Origin: Elysia crispata
Taxonomy: Eukaryota; Mollusca; Gastropoda; Plakobranchidae
NCBI GenBank assembly: GCA_033675545.1
Contig: JAWDGP010000260.1
Location: 749,501-813,500 of the forward strand
Reading direction: 5' to 3'
DNA: 64,000 nucleotides
The position numbers were made by a program, and so were the translations under genes. Within the stretch, counting starts at the first letter, position 1; the number at the start of each line of letters is the position of its first letter. Positions 1-12,815 of the stretch are shown in pieces. The notes beneath the pieces are model-generated. The model did not search any database. It was given only the letters and a program-made list of their open reading frames with translations, and was not told the DNA's origin.

Positions 1-3000
1 AATGCTATTGTTCATTCAAGTTATGCTACTGTAATGCGCTTGCTGGCAGCAGGAGCCTCAGTAAATATGTAAGTGACTGCAGAGTTAAACGTTACATTAG
101 GAGACTAGATATATTTCATTTGCTCCCTATAAAAATTAAGGCAGTTCTATGTTAGACTTTTGAATTAGACATTATTTATTTTTATTGCAAACAGATATTG
201 CTTTTTCCTTAAATATACTTCATTTTTGAATGAAAGGAGATTTGAACATATATAAAAAAAAAATGTAGAAATCATTTTCCTTCGTATATTAAGTGATTAA
301 CTTCTTTACCTTCTAATACCTAGTAGAGCAATAGAAAATGGTAAGCCTCAGTCTAGATGCATATTGATCTCAAGATCAATAGCATAAGACCATTCAGTGG
401 GCTAGAAATTAAAGGTTATGTGCAGAAAAAAAAACTTTGTGTCTAAGTTTTTTCTTCTAAATAAGTTCCTAAGAAAATGTTCACACATATAGTAAATAAG
501 TTGTAGTTCAAATCTTTCGGTTTATTACCACGTGCATTTTTTTTAGTTATTATTTGGTTTAAAATTAAACCATATTTAATTTGAAAACAATAGGGTTGAC
601 AATTCAATTTTTTTGGTCTTTGATAATTTAGATGCGCCTTTTGTTAAGTCTCTTGTCCTTATATTATTTGGATAATTGGAATATTAAGACCTTTCTCATA
701 TTCAAATGGCATTATCCTCTTTCATAATTTGGAAAGATCAATGTAAAACACTGAGATTTAAAAGAAAGTTTTATTTTCCATTTGTGGACTATTTTAAGAG
801 CATGCAATAAGCATGTAATAGTAATGTGAAGAGTAAAAGGCCATATATTTAGCATTGAAACAGTATATGGGAATAACACATTCTATGGGACTTTCTGTTT
901 TTTCTTGATGTCCTTAGCCCAGATCGATATGGCAGGGTGCCTCTACATGGAGCAGCTCACTGGAAGTTAAAAGAATTGATTCGTGTGCTGTTGGAATCAA
1001 ATAGCCATGTGAATGCTGTGGATAACAAAGGCCGCACACCTCTCTATGTATGTGTGGCATCTTTGAGCACTGGGCTGTATAAAGAAGATCTCAAGTATCA
1101 AGTACCATGCATCAAGGTGATGTTAAAAATCAGGTTCTCTGGCATTTTTTGTTTGATACTTAGTTACATAAAGTATGTCAAAACACTGTCTACTTGTTTT
1201 GTGGAAGAGATAAAAAAGACTTGAAAATATATTGTCTTACTTGGCATCTTTTTTTTATGCCAATAAGTCCCTGAGTTTTAGAAGCCCACTCCTGCCGGTT
1301 TTGGGCTCTTGAACAAGCTTTTTCTTACAGCTGGGAATTATTCTCTTGAGTTAAGAGTGGTTTTCCAGATTAAATAGTAGCTTAAGAGTAGAGAAGGTTT
1401 TCTTCCAATTATTCGAATGTAAAGCTAGCTATTGTTGTGTTAGGACTATTATATCATGGACAATATTAAAGACTAACCTGTGATGAATTTTTACATCCGA
1501 GGTTGTGAAGAGAACTCACCACAGAAGCGTTGAGGGGACTAAGAGCTTACATTCTCAGTTCAGATTTAGATCTTGACACCGTCAGATGACATGTTAATAA
1601 TTCATTAACAAGAAAACCCCAAGGTTTATCGTATGTCTTGTATTGTGTGGGTAAGTGCTACATTGGTGACCCCCACGTGATAGTTGATCTGGTTTTTTTT
1701 AGATTTAGTTTTAAGCCTCTGACATTGCATTTGATTATGTTTATCAGGGCAGTAGCACTTAAATTTCCAAGTTTTACAACATCCCTGCTGGCATGGTTCG
1801 TGCAAACTGAAGCACAGTTTGCCTTACGCATCATATCATATGATGGCATGAGATACTTTCATGTTGTAGCTGCTTTGGACTCACAAACAGCATCTAGAGC
1901 CTTGTCACTGTTCGTCTGTCCACCTCTAACCAACAAATATGATGCCCTTAAATCTTTACTTATGTTTGGCTTTCAGGCTTTCAGAAACAGAAAGGGTTAA
2001 TACATTATTAGACTTTAGCGGTTTAGGCGATAGAAAGCCCTCAGAATTCAGTGCTTGCCCTCTTAGGGGACCGTAAACCCTGCTTCATTTTTAAGCAGAT
2101 ATTTCTTTAGCAGCTACCTGAAAAAGTTTGTGTAAACTCACCAATAACGGATTTAAGAATGTTGTTGCTTGAAGCAGATAGAATTCTAGTTTCACTCAGC
2201 CCAGAGTGCAACTTGAGGGAATCACCTGAGGTGGAAGTAGTTCGTTGGTATCACAGGCAATTTGGATCCAAAGCATAATGCTGTGACTGCACCTGCAAAC
2301 ACTATTCAAATTTTACACAAAATCCTAAGCAGGGAAAAGCCAAAGCGGGTCGGCGACAAATCAACAGGCTTCCGACCCACTATATTGTGCCATTTCAACT
2401 TCCGAGAACCACAAACAAGCGCAGCTTTTTGTCACAGACGGCATTTCTAAAAGGTGTTTCCTAGTTGACACAGGTACACAAGTTTCTTTTACTCCAATAT
2501 CTAAACTGGACAAGAAAACAGGACTCAGATGACCTCCTTTACAAGCTGCCAATGGTTCAACCATTATGACTTATGGTATGGTACTCGTGTTGTTTGTCTT
2601 TGTTTTGGTCAACGCAATTTCCAAACTCAGCTCATCGCAGTAGATGTCAGACGCCCGCTCCTTGGCATTGATTTTTTACGAACACACTACTTGCTTGTCG
2701 ACATGAGGAATCATCGCCTGATAGAAGCAATCGCATTTTCAGGCATTCTTTGCCATATAAGTGCAGTTACACCAACCAACCTCGCGCTTCAAGTAATAAG
2801 TTCTGAAAGCTTTTAAATGAACTCCCAGATCTGCTGCAACAAACATTTTCGACTGCAGAGGTTAAACACGATGTACAACACTTCATCCCAACTAAAGACT
2901 GTCGTGTCATCGCCCGAGCTCGTCACTTTGCCTCAGAGAAGCTAACAATGGTTAAAAAGGAGCTTTCTGAGATGGAAAAGATGGACATTATTAGGAAATC

Positions 3001-6000
3001 AAGCAGCCTATGAGCAACTCCTCTCCATATGGTATCCAAACTAAATGATGGCTGGCGCCCATGCGGCGACTACAGAAAGTTAAATGATGTCAAAATAGCG
3101 CCAGATCGGTTTCCCCTTCCCCATGTCCATAACTTCTAGACACGCCTGAAAGGAAAGATCATCTTCTCAAAAATCACCCTAGTTTAGGGCTATCATCAGA
3201 TTTCAGTCACTCCTGATGACATTCCTAAGACAACAGTGATCACTCTGTTTGGTCTGTGGGAATTTTTGCGGATGCCATTTGGCTTAAAAAGTGCTGCCCA
3301 AACCTTTCAAAGACTTATGGACTCTGTTCTTCAAGACATTGATTCAGCTTTTGTTTATCTTGATGACATTGTCATGTTCGACAGAAAAAGAACGCCTTAA
3401 AAGCTGTTTTTAGACATTTGACAGACCATTGACTTGTAATTCGCCTTGAAAAATGTCTTTTTGGTGTATCTTCCCTGGAATTCTTGGGACACCAAGTATC
3501 AAAGAGTGGATCTCATCCAACACAAGCCAAGGTTAAAGTCATCCAAACGTTCCCTCAACCATCAACTGTGAAAGGACTACAAGAGTTTTTAGGTATGATA
3601 AACCTTTACCACCGTTTTTTGCCTAACATTGCTGCCACTCTCAGTCCTCTTTACGGGGCACTAAAGTCATCCAAGCCTCAACATGAAGTATTGTGGTTAC
3701 AAGAGTTGAAACAGGCTTTCCTAAACAGTAAATTACTTTTGCAAATGCAGCAGTGTTGGTCCATCCTTGCACTGTCTGCCCTTTAGCTCTTACTTCTAAG
3801 CTTCAGATGTGACCGTTGGTCCCGTCATGAAACAGTTCAACAAGGGTCATTGACAACCTTTAGTCTTTCCAGCCGACAACTACGAAAAACAGAAATAAAA
3901 TACAGTGCTTTTGACAGAGAATTATTTAAAGTACAATTGGCAATTTGTCACTTCCCTTTCATGCTCGAAGAGCGGAATTTCACCATTTACACAGCCCATA
4001 AACCACTAGTGGATGCCATGGCAAAAACAATAGAACTATGGTCAGCCCGACAACAAAGACATCTCTCTGCCATTTCTGAGTTCACCACCGACATCTCACA
4101 TGTCTCTGGTAAAAACAACATCATTGCTGCCTGTCAATGCAGTTTCCTTGGGCATAGATTACACAGCATTGGCTAGAGCCCAAGCTACTAGTATTGATAT
4201 ACAAGCCTACAAGACAGCTTTCAATTGCCTAGAGATAACCAATACAAGATTGAACCTCTTGATTTCATACGCACAGTGTTCGATGTTGTCCACAATCTCT
4301 CACATCCAGGAGTCGAAGCCTAGTCTCAAACAAATTTGTTTGGCGCAGGATGCGGTAGCAGGTCAGTATATAGGTGAAAGAATGCCATCACTGCCTAAGT
4401 TCAAAAACACACTAAAGCACCACAAGAACATTTCTCTGTACCTGAGAAAAGATTCTCACACATAAACATTGACATTGTGGGGACCTTTACCCTTTTCTTC
4501 TGGCTTCTCATATCTCCTGACAATTATCAACTGTAACACACGCTGGCCAGAAGCTTTTCCTCTCTGAGGCATTACAACACCTGAGTCTGTGCATGCTCTC
4601 AGTACTGTCTGTATTGCCCGTTTTGGTGTCCCTGATTTCGTCAGATCGCGGGTCACAGTTCATATCATCATTATGGAGTGAGATAGCAGCTTGCCTTGGA
4701 GTCAAGCTTCACCATACATCTGCTTATCATCCTCAGGCCAAGGCCAATCCCAGATGAACTGGTCCCACCTTAATCTGCAAAATCTATGGATGACTTACTT
4801 CTGAATATCAGGATGGACATCCCACAATACGCACCTCGTCCGGCCTCCCATCACACTTCTGCTGTGCCATACTTGCCCCATCTTTGTCAGCTGCAAAGCA
4901 TGTGTACGTCCGACGAGATGGCACTAAAGGTCCGTTACAACGGCCTTATTCAGATCCTTACGCATTTCTGACTCCAAGGGAAAATATTTTCCTCAAAAGC
5001 ATTGCGCTGAAGTATCTCGGTAGATGGCATCAAGCCAGTGTTTTTCGATCCATTTCAACCGGTCATGCTGGCTAAGCCTCCTCCTTATGGTCGTCCTCCA
5101 ACCAAACAGAGTCATCCCTTATGCAGTCATCCATCAGATCCAAGCACCACCTCTAGGCATTAGCAAGCTATGTGGGGCCCTGTGGTTCAGACGTCGTCGC
5201 ATACAGGTCATGCGATTCAACCATCTAGATGTGATACCATTGACTCTTACGGCATCAGTCTTTGGGGGGGGCCTGTGTGACGTTTGGGCTATAATTATGT
5301 CATGGACAATATTAAAGACTAATCCTTGACGAATGTTTACATCCGAGGTTATGAAGAGAGCTCACCACAGAGGCGTTGAGGAGACTGAGAGCTTACATTC
5401 TGAGTTCAGACTTAGATCTTGACATAGTTGGATGGCATGTAAATAATTCGATAAACCAAGAAAACCGAAAGACTTATCTTATGTCTTTTACTGAGAGGAA
5501 AAGTACTACATTATGTGCTTTCTTCTTATTTGGTCCTGGTCTGGGCCTTTATTTACCATTTTCATTGTCTCTGACATCTAGACCTTTAGGTCTAGATCTA
5601 GATCCGAACATGTCATCACCAAAAAAACTGATTAAGCGTAGAATCCTAAATATTCCCTGTAATTTTTCTGGCATATTAAATGGCTGTTTGCCTAAGATCA
5701 CTATTACTGATTTTTTTCACAAAGTAGAATGTCAGAAAGCTTGATAATCTCCCTGTATTGGGGTAAAGCCATATAAGTCTTAGTTCTAGAATGGAAAAAA
5801 GCTGACAAATTCCTAGAAACTTTGTAGTTATTCATTGTTATACTTGGGAAGTTTAAACAGATTCTGTGTCCCAAGAGCTAGATTAGTGCACTGGTCTTAT
5901 GTGTTCAAAGGATGAAGGTAATTTTATACATAAATGATGAATGCCAGCCAAGATCTTTGGCTACTGAAGACTTTAAGGATAATACTCTAGTCCTAGTTTG

Positions 6001-6440
6001 AAGAATAAAATTGACTCGCATATTATGTGCCAATACTTATAAAAAGTTGATCACAGCCAAATATTAATAAAAAAAAAAAAAAAGTTTTTATATCCATTTA
6101 GGTGACCAGGATGTTTTTAAAAATAATTCTTTGCTTTTGTTTTTTTTTAAAGATCCTGTTTGCTGCTGGATGTGACATGCTTAATTTAGAAGACTGGATT
6201 CGCTGTAAAGGTCCCGGTATTCCCCCAGAATTGTTGACTGGAGATGAAAGTTTTTTGGCTTGGTACAACTCAGCCATGACATGTCCACCAAGTTTGAGAA
6301 ATATGTGTCGTAAAGCTGTACAAAAATGCTTGGTAACTTACGACTGCCCAGGTTTGGTGAAAGGTGTTGCTTGCCTTCCTGTTCCCCCTTCCCTTAAAGT
6401 GTATTTATCAAGAAAAATGTTTCACTTGTCTTTATCATAA
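1..6440 (+). CDS. Ankyrin repeat and SOCS box (ASB-like) protein, 3' part of gene
   Basis: Three exons are visible and the gene continues off the left edge. Exon a is 1-68 (donor gtaagt at 69), exon b 918-1116 (acceptor ccttag, donor gtgatg) and exon c 6153-6440 (acceptor after a T-rich tract, stop TAA). Phases agree: exon a leaves two bases that exon b completes, and the b/c join is in phase 0. The joined protein shows ankyrin-type helices (RLLAAGASVN, GRVPLHGAAH, VLLESNSHVNAVDNKGRTPL, ILFAAGCD). It ends in a SOCS-box-like tail with SLRNMCRKAVQKCL and LPVPPSLKVYL. In the ASB family the ankyrin repeats bind substrate, and the SOCS box recruits Elongin B/C and Cullin-5 to form an E3 ubiquitin ligase. 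The last intron, about 5 kb, is swollen by an LTR element. I cannot say which ASB member this is; the fold and family call is firm, the orthology is open. Confidence 0.85.
69..917 (+). other. Intron of the ASB-like gene
   Basis: AT-rich intron with a consensus gtaagt donor and a ccttag acceptor. I see no gene or recognisable repeat in it. Confidence 0.75.
1436..1662 (+). repeat. Left (5') LTR
   Basis: Begins TGTGT and ends in ..CTACA, so it has TG..CA ends. It matches 5274-5510 along most of its length, including the shared core catggacaatattaaagac and the segment around gagcttacattct. The two copies differ at many sites, which implies an old insertion. Confidence 0.85.
1663..1680 (+). other. 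Primer-binding-site-like sequence
   Basis: TTGGTGACCCCCACGTGA begins immediately after the left LTR, where a tRNA primer site belongs. It resembles the TGGTGACCCC-type sites I recall from many invertebrate Gypsy elements. The tRNA is not identified. Confidence 0.6.
1700..2250 (+). pseudogene. Gag remains of the Gypsy-type element
   Basis: A readable stretch around 1740-2000 shows the motif sequence W-F-x-Q-x-E-A-Q-F and then R-Y-F-H-V-V-A-A-L-D, typical of Gypsy gag capsid regions. Homology continues past the stop near 2000 in another frame (to about 2180). No intact CCHC knuckle is readable. It is broken and non-functional. Confidence 0.7.
2400..2820 (+). pseudogene. Aspartic protease remains of the Gypsy-type element
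   Basis: The catalytic D-T-G triplet is at 2467-2475 in the context FLVDTGTQVSF, the usual retropepsin layout. A stop follows about 20 codons later, and the rest of the domain continues in another frame to near 2710. Confidence 0.75.
2870..3790 (+). pseudogene. Reverse transcriptase remains of the Gypsy-type element
   Basis: RT landmarks appear in order: W-R-P-C-G-D-Y-R near 3053, L-x-M-P-F-G-L near 3270, and the Y-L-D-D catalytic box at about 3355-3370. The thumb/connection region (F-L-G-H-Q-V, then F-L-G-M-I-N-L-Y-H-R-F-L-P) is at 3480-3640. There are several in-frame stops and at least one frameshift just after the YLDD box. Confidence 0.9.
3800..4160 (+). pseudogene. RNase H remains of the Gypsy-type element
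   Basis: The reading frame at 3850-4150 shows the Gypsy RNase H order: S-R-x-L-x-x-x-E-x-x-Y, then E-L, then the H-K-P-L box near 4000, and I-x-H-V-S-G-x-N near 4095. The residue before HKPL is Ala (YTAHKPL), where Asp is usual. Confidence 0.85.
4460..5080 (+). pseudogene. Integrase core remains of the Gypsy-type element
   Basis: An H-I-N-I-D-I-V-G start at about 4460 matches the integrase core entry with its first Asp. Further pieces (R-W-P-E-A-F-P near 4545, F-G-V-P-D near 4620, H-T-S-A-Y-H-P-Q near 4715) fall in the expected order in shifting frames. Many stops are present. Confidence 0.75.
5258..5273 (+). other. Polypurine-tract-like G run before the 3' LTR
   Basis: A run of eight G (within tctttgggggggg) lies directly before the TGTGT start of the right LTR, the usual place for the plus-strand primer tract. 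Confidence 0.5.
5274..5510 (+). repeat. Right (3') LTR
   Basis: Starts TGTGTGACG and ends AGTACTACA. It aligns with 1436-1662 with scattered substitutions and small indels. Confidence 0.85.
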
Positions 6441-9400
6441 AAACACCCATGTTTTTTTCTTTCTTTCATTTTTTTTTTTCTTGTGTTGCAAATTTTCCTT
6501 GTTTAGTTTTTTTTTTTTTAGCCCTGGACATTTGTGATATGTTTGAATGCTTGATAGAGCTTTTATTCAAGTCAGTGATATGTTTTGAAATAGTTATGTA
6601 AGTAATGTTATAAAGTCTGAATCTCCTCTTTTGCATGCAAATCTTTTTTTTTAAACTGAACTTCTTATTTTGCAGATAAATCTTGATTATTGCACTAGCA
6701 TTAAAGTTTATATAAACATAAAACTGTTTTTGTCTTTTTCTTTTTTTTTCAACAGAGTTTATAGGGAATAAAGGAATTGGTTGAGGAGGCTCTCAAACAA
6801 ATCTGTTTCTATATTTTGTTATGAGTGTGCTTGTGTTTTGGAGGGGGAGGAGGATTGAGAACAACAGACTTAATATATGTAAATATATATAAATTTAGAC
6901 TTTATATAGATTTTGTAATATTGTAATGTGTTTCAAAAGGTAAGGCAAAAATGAGCTAATTTTAACCAAGAAATAGAGTCTGAATTAAGACATGTTCCCT
7001 AGTTGTATTTATACCATAATTGTTTGCCTTTGTCTATTTTTATCAGCATATTCCTTACATAGTGGAACTTTTTTGAGCATTGTAGTAAACAAGATTTAAC
7101 TGACATACTGATTCAGGTTGCCATGAAGAGAATATGTGAAATTCTCAATTTAAGTGGCTGACATGTTTGGAGTATTCTGAGCAATTCATATCCCCAGAAT
7201 AATAAACCACTGGTTTAAGTCAGTAAAAAGGAATTTTTCATTCCAATTTCTTATCATTTTTTTTTTCATCGATGAGTGTTGAAACCTAGAAAAAAAATCG
7301 TTTTAATACAATTTTTTCCCTACTTTGTTGTCTATAACCATTTATCAGAGTAATTAATTCTTAACAGGAATAACATTGATATAAGATAATAAAATTATGC
7401 TTTGTAAGTTAAATCAATTTTGCTGAGCCTATAACAATTCCAGGCAATTGGTCAGAAAAGGTCAAAATGTGACTGGATGGAAGTATGATCTTAACTTGCA
7501 GTTGTATATCAAAATAATGCTTGACATATGAATCAATGGTGTGATTTTTATCTTCTTAAGCCAGGGACATACCCTAAAATTTCTGTGTGCCTCTGTTTTT
7601 AATTTGATGTTATTTATAATGATCAAACTTTGTAACCCAAAAGTCATAAGTTAAAAGATCATTCATACATCATTATTATACATGTTTTAAATTATAAATA
7701 TATTTTTCGAGGAAATATGTAAAAATGTGTTCTTAAATTCCATTTTTAGAGTAGGGAAGTTGCATTTAAAGTATATTGGCAAGAAAATGTACAGATTACT
7801 GACATAAAAATTTAGGGCTTTCCCTTACCTGTTTGAAAAACAAGTGAAGAAAAATTATCGAAATAGATGTTCTGACTAGTCAGTAGTTTATTGACTAGTT
7901 CTGCTAGTCCATCAAACATAATATTGTTTGAAAGATCAATTTTTAAACTTTCTTTTAGGGCCAGAAGGGCCTATATTTTGGGGATATTTTTGCAGCCATG
8001 ATTTTCTTGACATTATCTTTTTTTTTTCAAGGAGTTAAAAGATAGATTTCCAAAAATTCATGCCAATAACAAACTAACCATTAAATGAGCAAGTTGTGCT
8101 TCATGCAATGCTAACAATTGTATCCCTTTGATTGTAGCTTTTGCCATTATTTTTTAATTCAAGATAACGTCTATTGTTGTACAAAAATTGGAATATCAGC
8201 AATACAAATGGAAGGTCAACTTTTATAGGCACAAAATATTGAAATTGAAAAAAAAATGGGTCCTTAGCAGATCATTTGAATGATTCCCAAAGACCTGCAT
8301 AGGGGTTTCTTTCAAAACTTTTATTGTCATGTACCAGGTTTCTTTTTGGTATTTGGAATATAGCTAAAAGTTTTCATGAAGTAGCAGTGAGACTCTGAAG
8401 GAAAGGATTTGAAATTTATCTCTAAGTTAAAATGTACAACTTGTTGGATAGTAATTAATATTATGCTATTATTTTTTTAATACTAGGGTTCTTAAGGTCC
8501 TGGAATTTGATTTTACAGTCATCAAAGGGAAAGTCCTGAAATCACTGCTCATGGTGAATTAGGCTTGTAAAAATGTTCAATCATTGAAAGTAAAAGATCT
8601 CAAGGATATGGATCAATGAAAAAGTGTACAGGTTTTTTTCGTTTTTTTTTTTTGTTTTTTTTTTTGTTGTTTTTGAGAAAGGTAGGAGTTAAAGATGTCT
8701 ATTGTAGTGTAAAAAAGGCGGAGAAATCTTTTGAATTTTTCCTTAAAACTTGCTTCCAGTTTTAGGCCCTTGCCTTTTTACCCCAAGGGACTGATGCCTG
8801 TCAACAGGATTCAAATTTACATACTGTACCTTACCTGAAATAGATTATTGTATTTGTAGATGCTGCCTTTTTTGTACGATGTTGGGATCAATATTTTAAC
8901 TTTTCCCATGCGTAATATTTAAGAATGGGGAGGTGCTCAGCAGACTATTTTGAATAAAGACTTTTGGATTACAGCCAGATTCGAGCTTTCTTTAAAACTA
9001 AAGTTGTTAAGGCAAGAGGAGGCAGTAAACTATCTCTTAAGTAATTACAAATCCAACTAGAAATGCTTCAGCAGCATCAGTTTTTGTTATTGCGGCTATC
9101 AATCCAATACATGTACATGTATTCTTTATAAAATCTTAAAATATGCCTCAAAATGTTAATTTTAAGCTAATTTTCTAGAACATGTTAGTCATACAATAAA
9201 TAATACAAGGAATCCCCAAATTATATTCTAAACAGTGCTTTTTCTGGTTTGCAGTTATTAAATTTTATTGGTTTTTTTTTCCCTTAGCTATGGTCAGTAT
9301 AGGTTTATCTTGTTCTAATTTTTAAAAATTTGTGATTTGTTAAATGCAATTGTCTTGGGATGCTTATTGTTTGTGTGATTTATGTGTAGCTTTCTGCCCA

Positions 9401-12400
9401 CCATGTTATAAAATGATTTTTACTTGTAATTTGCACAATTTTGTAGATATAATATTGCATCTTTAAGTTTTGAATTTTTTTTTTTTTTGGCTATAATGGT
9501 ACCACACTTTTTTCAGCAGTAATTTTCTGTATGAAATGAAAAATTTCAGTATTAGTAATAGTATTAGACTAATGAAGGCTATTTTTCATATGGCAAACAT
9601 AAAAGTCAAATACTTTCAAATAAAGGAAGATATGCTTAGCAACTTGCCCTTATATTGCTATGTAGGGATGATTCATTCATGAAATATCAAGGAGGAAGAG
9701 ATTTAAGGAAGTTTGGTGATGAGGTGAACCATACTTTCGTATGATGTAAGAGACTCAGTGGATATCGGTACTGAGCCTCGGTTTGGCAAGGCCCAAATCT
9801 AAGTCATAGTCAACAAAATTATTGTAGCAAATGGGTGTTTGTATGTGTGTTTCAACAGAAATATGAAATATATAAAAAGTTTAACTTTTGAAATTAATAT
9901 TGCCCTTTGCAGGTCCCACAGGTGTTTGCATCTTTGTTCTTCCATTCTAAGTTGTTGGTACATGAACAGTATAAAGTAATTTTTGGTTGTTTTTTTTTTT
10001 CCTCCCCTGAAATTTACATGTAATGAAAGATTATGATTTTTATCCATCGAGCTTGGCTGAACACGGATAAAATGGTATTGTAATGTTAAGCTTTTTGATA
10101 TTTTTCGAAACTTTGGTTTATTTAAAAGCCAATTTCTGTATAAAAACCTTACAGACTTACTTTATAGATACTTGACTAAAAAAATTATCGAATTAAGTTT
10201 TGTCAACAATTTACAAAAGTAGACACAGTGTTTCTTTTAAAGATTATTACTTTGCTCTTAGTCTTATAATGGTAAATTTTTAGTTTCCTTTGCTTATCTG
10301 CTCACATTACAATTTATAAATCCTTAAACAAGAAAAGCTATGATTGGGTGATATATGGAAGAGCGTGGGCAAAGTAAAAACTATTAACCAGAATCAAATG
10401 CCTACCAGATTCATGAGCAAATCAACATGATTGAGACTTGATGGCAATGATATGTCTTTATCAAGAAAACTAGGGAAATTGGTTGAGTAAGTGCTCTTCA
10501 ATTGTGAGCTATTGATTTTTGGGGGTTGTTTTTTATTTCTCAAGGTCACTACATTTTCAGGAATATTTGCCTCTTTAAGTTATTAAGTATTTTGAGTTAT
10601 ATCAAAGTCATATGAAAAGATCAACTTAATTGAAAGTCACCAGTTAGATTTAAGTACAGTGTATGGGAAAGCAAAGATCCTAGCTACAAAGAAAGTAATG
10701 AGTTGCCCTGAGCAACAAGCTTTTCCTGTACGTATGCAAGTACCACCCACCTTTTTTACAGACAAGAGTCTGCAGCTAGTAGGGTGAAGGGTCTAGTAGG
10801 CCTCAGGTGTAAATTTTTCCTGGACTGCGTAAAGAGGAGAACTGTGAGTCTACTGATCAGACCTAGCTTGTTAGTCAGGCTCAAAGAAGGCTTATTTTTA
10901 TTTTGTGATGTATGCAGTCGTTTTTTCATGTGAATTTTTCATAATTGACTTGTGCATGGGATTGGAGAGGGGAGAAACACTAGAAACAGGGCCCCTTGTC
11001 ATCAAAAATTATTTCTCATCTTCCTCTTGTGGTTGATAATTCCAATTTTTTTTATAGTTTGTAGCCCTTTTTTTTTCCATCCCAAAGAATTCACTGGACT
11101 GTCACTTCAGCATTTAACAAATTTATTTAATATAACTTTATTTTTTATTTGTGCAAGAATGCAAACTTTTGCTATATCAATTGGTATTTAATGACTTTGT
11201 TTAAAATGCATGGCCTTCTTTTGCTCTTCAACATTTTAATTTTTTTATTTACTATTTTTCAACCTAAATTATGTCTATATGTACAGATTACTCTACATAA
11301 GACCGCCACAAATGACTTAGATGCGGCAGAAAGTTTCGAGGAAAACAAATCAAAGGGTTCCATGACAAAATGCAATGCACAGCATTTATAAAAAGCTGAG
11401 AAAAGAGGCAAAAATCAATATGCTTTTTTTTGTCATGGTAGCTTATGATCTCAGCTATATATTGCCTAAGGGAATGATAACCAACTTCTTATGATTAAAT
11501 TAGTCCTATGTACTAGTGGTACATGTATTTATTTTAACTAACAAGGCAGAGCTTGCCTTTCAGACATTTTTTATTTCTCGTAAGGCTTAAAGAATGGCAA
11601 TGGCGATTATGTTGAAAAAAAAATAAGTACCGGGTATGCAATATATAGCTGAGATCATGGACTTTTGTTTAATCTTTAAGTTAAATATATGAAATTTCAA
11701 TCAAAATGTAAAATAGCAAGTTAAGAAAAAATTGGCATTGCTTTTCATCCACCCTTGCACAATAAAGTCTCCACCTAAATATCACCAAAGTAAAAATATA
11801 TCTAGTCTTTTTATCAATACAAAGACATAACTGCAGTTAAAGTTATGAAATATCAACTAAGGTTAAGTTGTGAGTTTCACATTAAAGATATCCATGGAGC
11901 TGAATATGAGAAATATCTCATCTGTATTTAAAGAAAAGTACAATTTACACTCTTACTGGGCGGGTTTTTTTTTTATTAGACTGAGGGCTTCAAAGTTAAC
12001 ACTTATTAGGTTTATTGTTCATTGTTTTAAAAATAAAAATCGCCAGTGTAAAAATAAACCTTCATTAAAATTTGAATACTCTTACTACTAATCTTTATAT
12101 GTGTGCAAAGGTGAACTTGTCTGTATGCGCCTCTGTTTTTATGCATAATGTGTGTGTGCCTCAAGTCTCCTCCTCCTAAGTAAACAATAAACAAATTTGA
12201 ATTGAATACAAATTAAAGATAAATTCTACCTTCATTCTATTTCTAATCTCAACATAATTTATACATGTATTGGGATTTCGTAGAGAGTTATCTTCAGCTC
12301 TGTGTTAAGTTTCGGTTTGTACATAAGGCATTAGCATCTGCACTGTAAATGTAATTGTAAAACATAAAATGTTCAACTTTATGAGCCATTAGCAATGCTT

Positions 12401-12720
12401 GGAAGTGCATTAAATCAGCTCTAAAAAAAAAATACATGACACTTGCATTACTTCAAGTTAAACTTGATTATTTGAGACCTCACACAAAAATTTCCAGGAA
12501 TATTTGAATGAATAAAGAGTGATTTAACATTGAACTCTAATCAAGTGCTGAGTGTCTTGAGAGGGTGAGGAGTAAGAGAGGAGGGAGGAGAATTGATCCC
12601 AGGGTTTGTTAGTCCATTGAATTTTCCGGTATACTTGTAAACAATTTGTTTTCAAGTTGAATTTTTTTTCTTTTCCAATATCCCTTGCCCTTTTCTTGTC
12701 TTTGTAAGTTTATTCCCCTC
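6441..12720. other. 3' UTR and AT-rich intergenic DNA
   Basis: Beyond the probable 3' UTR of the ASB-like gene I see no gene, RNA gene or recognisable transposon. Poly-T and poly-A runs and TACATGTA palindromes (around 9109, 11521 and 12263) are the only landmarks. The short open frames here look random. Confidence 0.6.
6767..6772 (+). terminator. Candidate poly(A) signal of the ASB-like gene
   Basis: First AATAAA after the stop codon, about 330 nt downstream. Others occur at 7201 and 8953. Which one is used cannot be told from sequence. Confidence 0.3.
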
Positions 12721-12770
12721 CTCCCCTCTCTCTCTCCCTCTATCTATCTCTCTCTCTCTCTATCTATCTA

Positions 12771-12811
<41 letters not shown>
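12721..12811. repeat. Compound microsatellite (CT)n-(CTAT)n-(TA)n
   Basis: Runs of CT change into CTAT and then about 18 TA units. The open frame across it is a product of the repeat. Confidence 0.95.

Positions 12812-12815
<4 letters not shown>

Larger units (their letters stand above)
1436..5510 (+). mobile_element. Degenerate Ty3/Gypsy-type LTR retrotransposon
   Basis: Two similar LTRs of about 227 and 237 bp bracket a roughly 3.6 kb interior with gag, protease, reverse transcriptase, RNase H and integrase remains in Gypsy order. A PBS-like site follows the left LTR and a G-rich tract precedes the right one. Every coding part is broken by stops and frameshifts, so the copy is dead. It lies in the last intron of the ASB-like gene, in the same orientation. 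No envelope-like region is seen between integrase and the 3' LTR. A clean target-site duplication is not visible. Gene order (integrase after RNase H) supports Gypsy rather than Copia. The gag region looks most like the mag-type lineage, but that is from memory. Confidence 0.9.

Noticed and set aside
5376..5744. 122-aa frame across the right LTR
   Set aside because: Reads through the LTR into TCTAGATCT-rich intron sequence; no protein motif.
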